A stretch of 36,112 bases of DNA from assembly GCA_029938135.1 (NCBI GenBank), contig JAPYOO010000003.1, forward strand, positions 16,225 to 52,336, written 5' to 3'. Of this stretch, positions 18,010-26,568 are shown piece by piece (position 1 is the stretch's first letter; each line of letters opens with the position of its first letter). Under the pieces are notes generated by a model, which saw nothing but the letters and a program-made list of their open reading frames with translations, was not told the origin of the DNA and ran no database searches. This stretch comes from Bermanella sp. (GTDB lineage Bacteria; Pseudomonadota; Gammaproteobacteria; Pseudomonadales; Oceanobacteraceae). The position numbers were made by a program, and so were the translations under genes.

Positions 18010-18999
18010 CTACTGGTGATTCAGTATGTAACGCCCTTTGACGGTGCCGTTCAGTAGCAACTGTAATGAGTCTGCAAGTTGCTCCTTTTGAATGATCTGA
18101 CACTGCGTAAGTAACTCAGGTAAGGCCCACTCTTTTGAAATCTTTTCCCACATAGATTTCTTCACGTGAAGTGGTAATTCCACCGAATCCACTCCTAGCA
18201 AGTTAACCCCGCGTAAAATAAAGGGCAGAACCGTAGTGTTAAGCTCAATCGAAGCCACTAAGCCACAACACGCCACTGAGCCGCTAGGCTTAATGACCTT
18301 AAGTAAGGTCGCCAAAATGTCGCCTCCCGCTACATCAATGGCGCCTGCGTATACTGGTTTAAGCATTGGGCGCTTGCTTTGATCTAGAAAGTCAGCCCTA
18401 TCAACGACAACACTTGCGCCTAATTGCTCAAAAAAGGTAGATTCAGCCGTTTTGGCAGTGAGGGCGTGCACTTCAAAACCTAGCTTGGCCAATAGCATAA
18501 TGGCAACGCTGCCAACGCCACCACTGGCACCTGACACGAGTACAGGCCCCTGATTGGGTGTAAGGCCTGCCATGATAAGTTTGTCTATGCACAGCGCTGC
18601 GGTAAATCCAGCCGTACCCCAGGCCATGCCCTGCATTGCTGACATATCATTGGGCATTGGCATAACCCACTCTTTGGGCACGCTTATATATTCTCCAAAG
18701 CCGCCACTTGTGTTCATGCCTAGGTCATAACCGATTACAAAAACGCTCTGCCCTTCGATAAATCCACCAGACGTGCATGAAACTACCTTGCCCGCCGCAT
18801 CTATACCGGGTGTGTGAGGGTATTGTTTAGTGACCCCTTTATTGCCACTGAATGATAATGCGTCCTTATAATTTAAAGACGAACATTCAACTTTTATAAG
18901 AACATCTCCTTCAGGAAGGTCTTTATGATTAAGCGTCTTAACCTTGCCCTCAAATATTCCTTCTTTAGTTTGCTCCACCACAAATGAGCGGTAATCCAT
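18010..18999 (-). CDS. acuI: Acrylyl-CoA reductase AcuI/YhdH-type quinone-oxidoreductase-family protein
   Basis: 329 residues from ATG 18999 (MDYRSFVVEQTKEGI). The track's GTG at 19014 would overlap sohB and has no ribosome-binding site. Zinc-independent medium-chain reductase: CSSLNYKDALSFSGNKGVTKQYPHTPGIDAAG in the catalytic domain and the nucleotide-fold loop VLVSGASGGVGSVAIMLLAKLG. AcuI/YhdH enzymes use NADPH to reduce acryloyl-CoA to propionyl-CoA, detoxifying a reactive product of DMSP or 3-hydroxypropionate breakdown; this would fit a marine organism. It starts 2 bp after the sohB stop codon, so the two genes are co-transcribed. Confidence 0.87.
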   Translation of the reverse strand: MDYRSFVVEQTKEGIFEGKVKTLNHKDLPEGDVLIKVECSSLNYKDALSFSGNKGVTKQYPHTPGIDAAGKVVSCTSGGFIEGQSVFVIGYDLGMNTSGGFGEYISVPKEWVMPMPNDMSAMQGMAWGTAGFTAALCIDKLIMAGLTPNQGPVLVSGASGGVGSVAIMLLAKLGFEVHALTAKTAESTFFEQLGASVVVDRADFLDQSKRPMLKPVYAGAIDVAGGDILATLLKVIKPSGSVACCGLVASIELNTTVLPFILRGVNLLGVDSVELPLHVKKSMWEKISKEWALPELLTQCQIIQKEQLADSLQLLLNGTVKGRYILNHQ

Positions 19000-19001
19000 A
19001 T

Positions 19002-20012
19002 TTAAACAAACCACTTTTGGAAGGCCATTTTCTGAAAAGCAGCTTCAATGCCCTTCCCAACGCCTGCTTGTGCAGCCATTCCCAAACGTTCAAACACGCT
19101 CTTCTTTTTTTCGCTGCTTAATAAGTACACATCAGCCGTCTTACAGCGTTCTTGTAGATATTCATCGCTGGTTTTAATTTCATCAACTAAATTAACTTCA
19201 AGGGCTTTTTGGCCATACCAAACGTCACCATTAGCCACTTTATCAACGTCGACGGAGGAGCGTCGCTCACCTACAAAGTCTTTGAATAATACGTGTACAT
19301 CCGCTAAGTCTTCACGGAATTTTTCGCGAGCTTTATCTGTATTCTCACCAAATACCGTCAAGGTTCGCTTGTATTCACCAGCCGTGTGCACTTCAAAATC
19401 TATGTCGTTTTTCTTAAGTAAGCGGTTAAAGTTAGGAAGCTGAGCGATAACACCAATAGAGCCTAGAACGGCAAAAGGGGCGGCGATAATTTTATCAGCC
19501 ACTACAGCCATCATGTAGCCACCACTGGCGGCTACCTTATCAACGCAAACCGTCAATGGGATGCCCTTTTGTTTGATGCGTTCTAATTGTGACGCTGCAA
19601 ATCCATACTGGTGAACCATGCCGCCGCCACTCTCCACTTTAACCACAATCTCAGAGATACTGTCTTCTAAGCTCAGTAACGCGGAGATCTCATCTTTCAT
19701 TTGCTCACTTTGAGCGGCTTTTATATCGCCATTAAAGTTGAGTACATATACCTTTTCTTTTTCAAGTTCCGCGTTTTTTTTAGCATCGGCTTTTGCCTGC
19801 TTTGCTCGTTTTTTTAACTCTTTCTTCGTGAGCACCGCTTCCTGAAGATGCTTTTTTAGCTCGGCGTAGCGATCATTCAAATGCTCAATATTTATTTTCT
19901 TAGGCTTTGTTTTTTGTCCTGCACTGGCAATAAGTCCTATTACGACGGCTACAACAATGATAAAAGTCACAGATTTGGCTAAGAACAGCCCGTATTCAGC
20001 TAAAAATTCCAC
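19002..20012 (-). CDS. sohB: SohB, inner-membrane S49 signal-peptide-peptidase-like serine protease
   Basis: 336 residues. One N-terminal TM helix (VTFIIVVAVVIGLIASAG), a Lys-rich coiled segment at about residues 45-85, then the S49 domain with VESGGGMVHQYGFAASQ. The predicted Ser/Lys dyad is Ser163 in VAASGGYMMA and Lys215 in AGEYKRTLT. SohB is a periplasm-facing protease that can partly compensate for DegP loss in E. coli. The start is GTG at 20012 with AAGGA seven bases upstream. The downstream acuI gene is tightly linked. Confidence 0.93.
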   Translation of the reverse strand: MEFLAEYGLFLAKSVTFIIVVAVVIGLIASAGQKTKPKKINIEHLNDRYAELKKHLQEAVLTKKELKKRAKQAKADAKKNAELEKEKVYVLNFNGDIKAAQSEQMKDEISALLSLEDSISEIVVKVESGGGMVHQYGFAASQLERIKQKGIPLTVCVDKVAASGGYMMAVVADKIIAAPFAVLGSIGVIAQLPNFNRLLKKNDIDFEVHTAGEYKRTLTVFGENTDKAREKFREDLADVHVLFKDFVGERRSSVDVDKVANGDVWYGQKALEVNLVDEIKTSDEYLQERCKTADVYLLSSEKKKSVFERLGMAAQAGVGKGIEAAFQKMAFQKWFV

Positions 20013-20140
20013 AATATATCCTTACTATTATTTGTATGCCAGTGTAACGGTTGATGAGACTATCTGCCAGTATACGCAGTCTACTAGTGGCTTAATCTAT
20101 CTAATCTCATGACACATTCAAACAATCGTTTGACTTGGTA

Positions 20141-20169
20141 TTGACAGCTACGCCTAGCTTGCTTAATGT
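20141..20169 (+). promoter_or_regulatory. Strong sigma-70 promoter of the SCP2 gene
   Basis: Consensus TTGACA (20141-20146), a 17-bp spacer and TAATGT (20164-20169). It implies a 5' leader of about 80 bases before ATG 20256. Sequence-wise it is the best sigma-70 promoter seen in the window. Confidence 0.75.
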
Positions 20170-20255
20170 AGATTGTCTGGGTTACCAGATAATAGACCAG
20201 TACGTTTTTTGTACACGTTTTAAGGTCTTCCATTTATTTACAGTAGGACAGCGAT

Positions 20256-20570
20256 ATGACTTCAGTTACAGATATTATCGAAAAAATGAAAAGCTCTTTT
20301 AACGCTGACGCAGCTGCTGGCATGGAAAATATTTTCCAGTTCAGCATCGAAGATGGCGATGACTTTTACCTTGACATTAAAGACGGCGGATTTGAAATTG
20401 CTGCTGGCGAAAATGCCGACCCTTCAGTAACTCTAATCATGAGCACTGAGACTTTGGTAGGTGTAATGACCGGCGAAACTGACGGCATGCAAGCGTTCAT
20501 GGCTGGCCAGTTACGCGCTGAAGGCGATATGATGTTAGCCACTAAGCTGGGTGAACTTTTCCCTCAGTAG
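20256..20570 (+). CDS. SCP2 sterol-binding-domain (lipid carrier) protein
   Basis: 104 residues, a single SCP2 domain. Features are FQFSIEDGDDFYLDIKDGGFEIAAGENADPSVTLIMSTETLVGVMTGETDGMQAFMAGQLRAEGDMMLATKLGELF; the acidic beta strands followed by the G-ELRAEGD-like helix are typical. Small soluble bacterial SCP2 proteins bind acyl chains or other lipids; some act with acyl-CoA metabolism. No fusion partner is present. AGGAC precedes the ATG, with a strong promoter upstream and a strong terminator downstream, so it is an independent and probably highly expressed gene. Confidence 0.9.
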   Translation: MTSVTDIIEKMKSSFNADAAAGMENIFQFSIEDGDDFYLDIKDGGFEIAAGENADPSVTLIMSTETLVGVMTGETDGMQAFMAGQLRAEGDMMLATKLGELFPQ

Positions 20571-20589
20571 TAGCTACACAGTCCTGCGG

Positions 20590-20634
20590 GGCAATAAAAA
20601 AGGGAGCATTTGCTCCCTTTTTTATTGCCTTTTT
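20590..20634. terminator. Bidirectional intrinsic terminator
   Basis: GGCAATAAAAAAGGGAGCA pairs perfectly over 19 bp with TGCTCCCTTTTTTATTGCC around a TT loop, followed by TTTTTATT on the plus strand. It serves the SCP2 gene on plus and the membrane-protein gene ending at 20644 on minus. Confidence 0.9.
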
Positions 20635-20643
20635 ATTACCGGT

Positions 20644-21285
20644 TTAGAGCCATGATTCAACCGCTACTCGGGCCTGCTCATTAACAGGAAATGCCATTAG
20701 CCCCTTATGCGATAGCTTCACCTCGTATATCGCGCCATCTGACATGGGCATGAATGCGGCGGATCCATTTTTCACTTGTATCATTGAGAGCCATTTCTGG
20801 TTGACCAACCAAGGCCATGTGTCTATATAATTCTTTTTCACAAACCCATAAACACTTCTTTGACTGCTTTTTTCCTGCTCTAAAGACAGGTAGCGACCAC
20901 TCAGCCTGTCTAACTTATAAGATGGCAGCTTGCTACTAAGCAACCCTTGCATATGAATAAGTCGTACATCTAGCTGCCATTGATCTCCCAATAATCGGTA
21001 GACATTACTGGCACCGGTTACATCGACCAGCTCTGCTTCAAATTCCTGCTCTTGAATTTGGTTAAATTTCAAGGTGGCAAGTACTTCGCCATCTTTAGAT
21101 TTAAAGTAACTTAGTAAGTCCAAAGCAAGAATGCCCGCGAGCACAGTTAATATTAAGGCTGAAAAACCAAAGGTGCCTCTTAACCACTTTAGAAACCAAC
21201 CTTTTGAAACAAGGGTTCTGGCTGCAATGAATAAAAGAAAAATAACAAAGGCTAATAAAATAGCGGCAAACAGTTGAATGGCCAT
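20644..21285 (-). CDS. Two-TM membrane protein of unknown function, coupled to fimL
   Basis: 213 residues that I do not assign to a characterised family. It has two predicted TM helices (AAILLAFVIFLLFIAARTLV at about 6-25 and GFSALILTVLAGILALDLLSYF at about 39-60). About 150 residues of beta-rich, non-membrane sequence follow, probably periplasmic (LKFNQIQEQEFEAELVDVTGASNVYRLLGDQWQLDVRLIH). The ATG directly abuts the fimL-like stop codon (TAAATG), so translation is coupled and a joint function with that protein is likely. Homologues in related bacteria are, from memory, often labelled cation/multidrug efflux pump without evidence. Confidence 0.8.
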   Translation of the reverse strand: MAIQLFAAILLAFVIFLLFIAARTLVSKGWFLKWLRGTFGFSALILTVLAGILALDLLSYFKSKDGEVLATLKFNQIQEQEFEAELVDVTGASNVYRLLGDQWQLDVRLIHMQGLLSSKLPSYKLDRLSGRYLSLEQEKSSQRSVYGFVKKNYIDTWPWLVNQKWLSMIQVKNGSAAFMPMSDGAIYEVKLSHKGLMAFPVNEQARVAVESWL

Positions 21286-22926
21286 TTAGGACGTCCTGTA
21301 TCCCAGTTGGGCCATGCTCTTAATGGCTAGATCTAATATACCAGGGTCACCGTTATCGGAGTGCGTTAGGGCCTCTATGTGATATTCAATACTGGTAAGG
21401 GCATCGGCTAATACTTCTAATTTAGCTTCGTTAAGGTCGTTGTCAGTATTTAAGACCTTGTCTACTAAATAACTAATAGCCGATTGAATTACGAATGATG
21501 CCTTTTGTTCATTCAAAAAGATTAGGGCCCCTTTCACGCCGTGCAGTACTGGGCCGACATTATTTAAATGGAGCTTATCTCCTAGCTCTACATAAGAAGC
21601 GATTGCCCGCTTAGCCATGCCAATGCCCGAGACCACCTCATCAAATAAAATGATGCGTGCTTCAAAATAGTGTCCGGCTCCAATGATTTCTTCCGAGGCG
21701 CTTTTTACTTTCCCCGTTGAAAATTGAGAGCTGGCAAGCTCTACTTGTAGCATGGCATCGGCTATTTGAGCCAGCGCAGTGATTTTTTCTTGTTCAGCAA
21801 GACCGGGCAGAGCCTCAACATTGCCATGTTGCTCTTTAAGGCGTTTAGAGAGTGGCTCTTGGTTTATGACCTTTAAAACGTCGGCAAGTGCTGAAAGTCT
21901 TGTGCTTAACCCTGTAAATCCATCTTCACTGAGTGAGTTTTTAGCGGCCAGATCTAAAGATTCTTTGACCCCATGAATTTCTTCTTGAAAAGCCTTTGAA
22001 AGACTTTCGTAGGCACCAACATCGGGCCCTGATAGAAATTTCCTTTCAATTTTAAGATCTTTTTCCTGAGTGTTAATAGCCAGCATATAGCTTTTCTTTA
22101 CATCACTAATATCTCCTGTCTCGGATGCTGACAATGACACTAGATGAAGTAGGTCTTTATGGGCCTCATTGGCGAGCTGCGCAGTAAATACTTTAGCACC
22201 TTCTTTTATCATGCTGCGCATAATTAGGTCTATGCGGGCAAACAGTACTCGGCGCTCTTGTGTTAACTCATACTCTTCAGTTACTAAAGCACTTAAGGCG
22301 GCTTTACAGCTCCACCAAAATGGCCAAGCAATGGTGCCTCGAAAGCCGCGCTCGAGCAAAACTAAGGAGCGCTGAATAAGCTTTAAGCCAATGAGTGTGT
22401 CGGGGCCATTTAATACCCTTAACAGGCCCAATTGATACATTAGGCGCAGGCGTGACAGGTGAGGCCTAATATTGAGTTGGCTTTTTTCAACTTGTGGTAA
22501 TTTAGGGCGTAAATTTACGCTAAAAAAATGTGATTCTGTTAAGGCTTTATGCTGTCCAGTTTTACGGACCCGATTAATGGCAGGGATTAGCAGTATTGGG
22601 TGATCTTTTTCATGTTCAAGTAAAATGCCAATGTAATGAGATAAGCTTAAAAGCCCGTGCCCTAAGGCGTCGAGTTTGGCGTCAAATCCAGTGGTGCCGT
22701 CTCCCACTAGAGATAGCATTTCAGTGGTAAGTGCCTCTGGCCCTGCCAATTCTAATAACTTAAATATGCCCCTGGCTAAATTTAACTCATCAGCGAAGCT
22801 CTTTAAGTGTGACTGGTCTTGGCTTTCAGCGTAATGCGAAAAGTAAGCCTCTGCTTTTTGCAGGGTTGCTTCTAACTCTTTTCGCACTAGGCTTATGGAC
22901 ATACCGATGTTTGAAGCTTGATTCAT
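21286..22926 (-). CDS. fimL: FimL-like protein (HPt-like relative of the ChpA N-terminus)
   Basis: 546 residues, mostly helical. The N-terminal half contains LARGIFKLLELAGPEALTTEMLSLVGDG and RLMYQLGLLRVLNGPDTLIGLKLIQR, the repeat style of FimL and the N-terminus of the twitching-motility kinase ChpA. FimL in P. aeruginosa (about the same length) supports type IV pilus biogenesis, twitching and cAMP control through FimV/PilG. The predicted HPt site in the first repeat lacks a histidine (LNLARGIF). A C-terminal segment reads VLHGVKGALIFLN, close to an HxxKG HPt phosphoacceptor (His462). No kinase or response-regulator domain. Not co-located with pilus genes here. Confidence 0.65.
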   Translation of the reverse strand: MNQASNIGMSISLVRKELEATLQKAEAYFSHYAESQDQSHLKSFADELNLARGIFKLLELAGPEALTTEMLSLVGDGTTGFDAKLDALGHGLLSLSHYIGILLEHEKDHPILLIPAINRVRKTGQHKALTESHFFSVNLRPKLPQVEKSQLNIRPHLSRLRLMYQLGLLRVLNGPDTLIGLKLIQRSLVLLERGFRGTIAWPFWWSCKAALSALVTEEYELTQERRVLFARIDLIMRSMIKEGAKVFTAQLANEAHKDLLHLVSLSASETGDISDVKKSYMLAINTQEKDLKIERKFLSGPDVGAYESLSKAFQEEIHGVKESLDLAAKNSLSEDGFTGLSTRLSALADVLKVINQEPLSKRLKEQHGNVEALPGLAEQEKITALAQIADAMLQVELASSQFSTGKVKSASEEIIGAGHYFEARIILFDEVVSGIGMAKRAIASYVELGDKLHLNNVGPVLHGVKGALIFLNEQKASFVIQSAISYLVDKVLNTDNDLNEAKLEVLADALTSIEYHIEALTHSDNGDPGILDLAIKSMAQLGYRTS

Positions 22927-22944
22927 TTAGCCTGCTTACTCATC

Positions 22945-23011
22945 ATCAATGATCTAAAGTGTTCATTTCCTGCCTGTGAGTCTATCGTTAAATTACACCT
23001 AAATCATTGAT
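22945..23011. repeat. Spaced inverted repeat upstream of fimL
   Basis: ATCAATGAT (22945-22953) and ATCATTGAT (23003-23011) are exact inverted copies, and similarity extends outwards (ATCAATGATCTAAAGTG against ATCAATGATTTAGGTG). It fills most of the gap between the dnaQ stop and the fimL start and could be an operator pair or an mRNA structure. Confidence 0.4.
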
Positions 23012-23032
23012 TAAATTCACGAAAATAGCGCA

Positions 23033-23734
23033 TTATTTCAACCAAATAGGCCCTTCAGACTTTTTAGAGAGCAATTCTAAAACATTTTCATGCTCAACCC
23101 TCTCTTCTTCACTAACCCCTAAAATAGTCAATTGAGCCGCTAATTCTGTATTAATGGTGCTTTTTTCACTGGCCGAGGATAATGCTGCCTTTGTTGATGC
23201 ACTGGAATCTAATATTAAGTTGGTCTGGCCTCCTGTCATTAACAGGTAGACGTCGGCTAATATTTCAGAATCCAGTAAAGCCCCGTGAAGCTCGCGATGA
23301 CTGTTATCAATACCATAGCGTCTACACAAAGCATCCAGGCTGTTCCTTTGCCCTGGGTGCATCTTTCTAGCCAGCGCCAAGGTGTCCAATACAGTACATA
23401 TGTCGGTAGTTTTTGGGTAGCCGGATAGCTGCCCAAACTCCCTATCCATAAAGCCCACGTCAAATGGCGCATTATGAATAACCAGCTGACCGCCACTAAT
23501 AAACTCAATAAAATCGTTGGCTATCTGGCCAAACAGAGGTTTATCTTCCAAAAACTCATCTGTGATCCCATGAACTTCCATAGCTTCAGGGTCTACAAGA
23601 CGCTGCGGGTTCACGTACTGATGGTATTGCCTGCCGGTAAATTTACGATCAATTAACTCGATACAGCCAATTTCAACTATCTTATGACCTTCGCCAATAC
23701 CTGTGGTTTCGGTATCAAGAACTATTTGACGCAA
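23033..23734 (-). CDS. dnaQ: DNA polymerase III epsilon subunit (3'-5' proofreading exonuclease)
   Basis: 233 residues (E. coli 243). DEDDh exonuclease motifs are [20 protein letters not shown] (Asp7, Glu9), [15 protein letters not shown] and [18 protein letters not shown] with the catalytic His and Asp. The variable C-terminal tail ([14 protein letters not shown]) would contact the alpha subunit. The start is TTG at 23734 with AAGGGG upstream. The first 13 bases overlap the end of rnhA, so the two are translationally coupled; dnaQ and rnhA are neighbours in many gammaproteobacteria, though often divergent. Confidence 0.94.
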   Translation of the reverse strand: MRQIVLDTETTGIGEGHKIVEIGCIELIDRKFTGRQYHQYVNPQRLVDPEAMEVHGITDEFLEDKPLFGQIANDFIEFISGGQLVIHNAPFDVGFMDREFGQLSGYPKTTDICTVLDTLALARKMHPGQRNSLDALCRRYGIDNSHRELHGALLDSEILADVYLLMTGGQTNLILDSSASTKAALSSASEKSTINTELAAQLTILGVSEEERVEHENVLELLSKKSEGPIWLK

Positions 23735-24183
23735 GTACTACCCCTTAAATTAGATTTTGTTATTCCAAGATTAGCGAGATCGTCTGCTCGCTCATTGCCT
23801 GGGTGGCCGCTGTGACCTTTTACCCACTGCCAAGTTACATCATGCTCAGCCATTACCGAATCAAGCTTTTTCCATAAATCTTGGTTTTTGACGGGCTGTT
23901 TTGCCGCGGTTAACCAATTACGTTTTTTCCATCCCTCCATCCACTCAAGTACGCCTTTACGTACATACTGAGAGTCAGTGATGACTTTTACTTCGCAGGT
24001 CCGGGTTAATTCAGCTAATGCCTGAATGGCCGCCATTAGCTCCATGCGATTATTTGTGGTTTGAGGCTCTCCGCCGCAAATTTCCTTACGATGCCCTTTG
24101 TAGTGCAATAGTGCCCCCCACCCGCCTGGGCCTGGGTTCCCCTTGCAGGCTCCGTCTGTATATATTTTAACGATCTGTGACAC
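23722..24183 (-). CDS. rnhA: Ribonuclease HI
   Basis: 153 residues when started at GTG 24183, which has AGAGGGG just upstream. The track's 194-residue version adds 41 out-of-family residues; E. coli RNase HI has 155. Catalytic carboxylates fall in [39 protein letters not shown] and [15 protein letters not shown]. The enzyme removes RNA from RNA-DNA hybrids during replication and transcription. It overlaps the methyltransferase gene by 17 bp at its start and dnaQ by 13 bp at its end. Confidence 0.94.
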   Translation of the reverse strand: MSQIVKIYTDGACKGNPGPGGWGALLHYKGHRKEICGGEPQTTNNRMELMAAIQALAELTRTCEVKVITDSQYVRKGVLEWMEGWKKRNWLTAAKQPVKNQDLWKKLDSVMAEHDVTWQWVKGHSGHPGNERADDLANLGITKSNLRGSTCVK

Positions 24184-24886
24184 GCGCCCCTCTCGTACTT
24201 GGTGCTGCCACAGGTATTCTGCGGCCAGCCAAAGGGCGCCATTGTGGCCGAACCGGCGTACGACCTGCAACCAGTTTCCTAGCAATAATGATATACACAC
24301 CTCCAAATGGGAAGTTTAGATCGTCCAGTAAGGTTTCAACTCTGCGCGAGAAGTTTGGGAAATAGCGCAGAATGATGGGTGGGATATACAGTGTCGTTTT
24401 TACTTGCTCTACTCTAAAGCCAAGTAACGTTAGCCAGTCCACAATTCTGTGGCGACTTAACTGCCTCCCTTTTGAAGCTACTAGGGTGCGCGGTAAAAGC
24501 CGGCTAATGCCCCATGCACTCCAAGGGTTGAAACCGATAATTGCCAAGTAGCCATTGGGTACCACAACACGTGCCGCTTCACGCAGGCACTGGTGAGGGT
24601 CTGAACTAAAGTCCAGTACGTGATGTGTAACAATGCAATCAAGGCAGTTATCTCGAAAAGGCAATTGCTCATAGTTCATTTGCAACTGACTATTATGGGT
24701 ATCAGTGACTTCATTAACCGCTATAAAGCTATGCATTAAGGTACTGCTATGGATGACCACTTTATTTAAGGCGCTGTACTGCAACAGATAATGACCGGTT
24801 AAATCCGGCATACAGCTGTTTAATTTATCCGTCTCTAACGCCACAAGTCTTTGTGCGAGACTACTTTTACACCATGATTTATCCAT
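24167..24886 (-). CDS. Class I SAM-dependent methyltransferase-like protein with degenerate motif I
   Basis: 239 residues from ATG 24886 (a GTG at 24892 is the alternative; neither has a clear ribosome-binding site). The Methyltransf_11 core is visible in [60 protein letters not shown]. The usual glycine-rich SAM loop (GxGxG) is replaced by [17 protein letters not shown]. The C-terminal 30 residues are Arg-rich. As I recall, a similar gene precedes rnhA in Pseudomonas. Substrate unknown, and activity is in doubt because of motif I. First gene of an overlapping operon with rnhA and dnaQ, divergent from mltD. Confidence 0.78.
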   Translation of the reverse strand: MDKSWCKSSLAQRLVALETDKLNSCMPDLTGHYLLQYSALNKVVIHSSTLMHSFIAVNEVTDTHNSQLQMNYEQLPFRDNCLDCIVTHHVLDFSSDPHQCLREAARVVVPNGYLAIIGFNPWSAWGISRLLPRTLVASKGRQLSRHRIVDWLTLLGFRVEQVKTTLYIPPIILRYFPNFSRRVETLLDDLNFPFGGVYIIIARKLVAGRTPVRPQWRPLAGRRIPVAAPSTRGARVTDR

Positions 24887-24996
24887 TTTCACTCATATTT
24901 TTACCAAGTAGGACACATCTCCAAAAGACACTCCTTGACCCGCGAGCTTGTGATTCATAAACTGCCAAGCCCACAGAAACATCTTGGTGTATTACT

Positions 24997-26568
24997 TTGT
25001 TTTTTCGTAGCTTTTTAATTGTAGTATGGCTATTTACCATAACCGCGTGTATTAACGTTCCAACCAAACAGGTTGCTGCGCCACTGCCACCCCCAGACCT
25101 ATTAAATGAAGGCTTAACAAGTCATTCAATCAATAATAGTGCCACAAGCATTATCGATAACACCCATAGTGATATATGGCAGCGTGTTCGTGATAACTAC
25201 AAGCTAGATGGCTCTATCTCTAATAAGCGTATAGATTCGCAATTAAACTGGTTTAAGTCCCACCAAAAATATCTAAATAGAGTGTCTAACCGCGCCAAGC
25301 GTTACATGTATTTTATAATGCAACAAGTCGAAGTTAGGGATATACCGGCCGAAATTGCGTTACTTCCTATCGTGGAGAGTGCTTTTGACCCGTTTGCCTA
25401 TAGTCATGGTAGGGCATCCGGTGTTTGGCAGTTTATTCCCAGTACCGGCAGAATGTACAATTTACACCAAGATTGGTGGTATGACGGTCGCAGAGACATC
25501 AGGCAGTCAACCATAGCCGCATTAAAGTTTCTTAGGGGGCTATCTCGGGAATTTAAGGGCGATTGGATGCTGGCATTGGCTGCATACAACTCTGGCGCCG
25601 GTACGGTTAGAAAAGCGATACGTAAAAACAAAAAACGCGGCTTGCCAGTAGATTATTGGTCTCTTGCTCTTCCAAAGGAAACTAAAGCCTATGTGCCTAA
25701 GCTTTTAGCCCTTGCCAAATTAGTGGGCAATCCTGAAAAATACGGCGTCACCCTACCCCCAATCGCTAACGAGCCTTATTTCGCGGTTGTGGATACTGGC
25801 AGTCAGATGGATTTAAGTCAGGCCGCCCAGATGGCTAACGTTGACTTAGAGGAAATATACAAACTCAACCCTCAATATAATCAATGGGCCACCAGCCCGA
25901 ATGGGCCTCATGAATTACTTGTCCCCATAACCCAGCAGGCAACTATACAAGAAAACCTTAAGAATCTGCCGTCAAGCCAGCGGATTAAATGGCAGCGTTA
26001 CAAGGTTTCTTCTGGAGATTCATTGATATCCATTTCAAAGAAATTTCACACCACTCCAGATGCGCTCAAGCAGGTTAACCCGCTGAGTGGCAATATCATT
26101 AGAATTAATGACATGTTATTAATTCCTACGGCCTTCAATAAATTAAGTAGTTACACCTATAGCGCTAATAATCGCTTAAACAAGAAGCAAAAGCGCACCC
26201 GAGGCCCAAAAAATTCTACTCGCATTACCCATACCGTTCGCAATGGAGACTCTTTTTGGAGCCTGGCCAAAAAACATAAGGTGAGCACTAAGAGCATTGC
26301 GCGCTGGAATGGTATGGCCCCTAAAGACCCATTGCATCCTGGTAAAAAGCTTCTTATTTGGTCTAAAACCCAGCTTGCCAAAACAGATCGTGAGGTCATT
26401 CGCAAAATACATTACAGGGTAAGAAATGGCGATAGCCTACACAGAATAGCCGACAAATTTAATGTTAAAGTACATGATATTAAACGCTGGAACCCAAGCA
26501 GTAAGAAGAAATACTTACAGCCTGGCGATAAGTTGGTCCTTTATGTGGATGTCACACGAGCCACCTAA
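24997..26568 (+). CDS. mltD: Membrane-bound lytic murein transglycosylase D (lipoprotein, three LysM domains)
   Basis: 523 residues. A short lipoprotein signal (MFFRSFLIVVWLFTITAC) puts the lipidated cysteine at residue 18. The SLT domain covers about 100-250 with catalytic Glu127 in LLPIVESAFDP, ASGVWQFIPSTG and LALAAYNSGAGTV. Three LysM peptidoglycan-binding repeats follow at about 331-375, 412-457 and 473-518 (RYKVSSGDSLISIS, HTVRNGDSFWSLAKK, YRVRNGDSLHRIA). MltD cleaves the MurNAc-GlcNAc bond to 1,6-anhydro products at the periplasmic face of the outer membrane. The start must be TTG 24997: there is an in-frame TAA upstream and no ATG before the lipobox. Confidence 0.93.
   Translation: MFFRSFLIVVWLFTITACINVPTKQVAAPLPPPDLLNEGLTSHSINNSATSIIDNTHSDIWQRVRDNYKLDGSISNKRIDSQLNWFKSHQKYLNRVSNRAKRYMYFIMQQVEVRDIPAEIALLPIVESAFDPFAYSHGRASGVWQFIPSTGRMYNLHQDWWYDGRRDIRQSTIAALKFLRGLSREFKGDWMLALAAYNSGAGTVRKAIRKNKKRGLPVDYWSLALPKETKAYVPKLLALAKLVGNPEKYGVTLPPIANEPYFAVVDTGSQMDLSQAAQMANVDLEEIYKLNPQYNQWATSPNGPHELLVPITQQATIQENLKNLPSSQRIKWQRYKVSSGDSLISISKKFHTTPDALKQVNPLSGNIIRINDMLLIPTAFNKLSSYTYSANNRLNKKQKRTRGPKNSTRITHTVRNGDSFWSLAKKHKVSTKSIARWNGMAPKDPLHPGKKLLIWSKTQLAKTDREVIRKIHYRVRNGDSLHRIADKFNVKVHDIKRWNPSSKKKYLQPGDKLVLYVDVTRAT

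Noticed and set aside
19048-19443. 131-residue plus-strand ORF
   Set aside because: Antisense of sohB with biased Ser/Thr composition; no independent support.
24184-24306. 41-residue N-terminal extension of RNase HI
   Set aside because: It lies inside the methyltransferase gene; GTG 24183 has AGAGGGG upstream and gives the family length.
24879-25067. 62-residue minus-strand ORF in the mltD/methyltransferase gap
   Set aside because: It overlaps the start of mltD and both promoters, no family resemblance, no ribosome-binding site.
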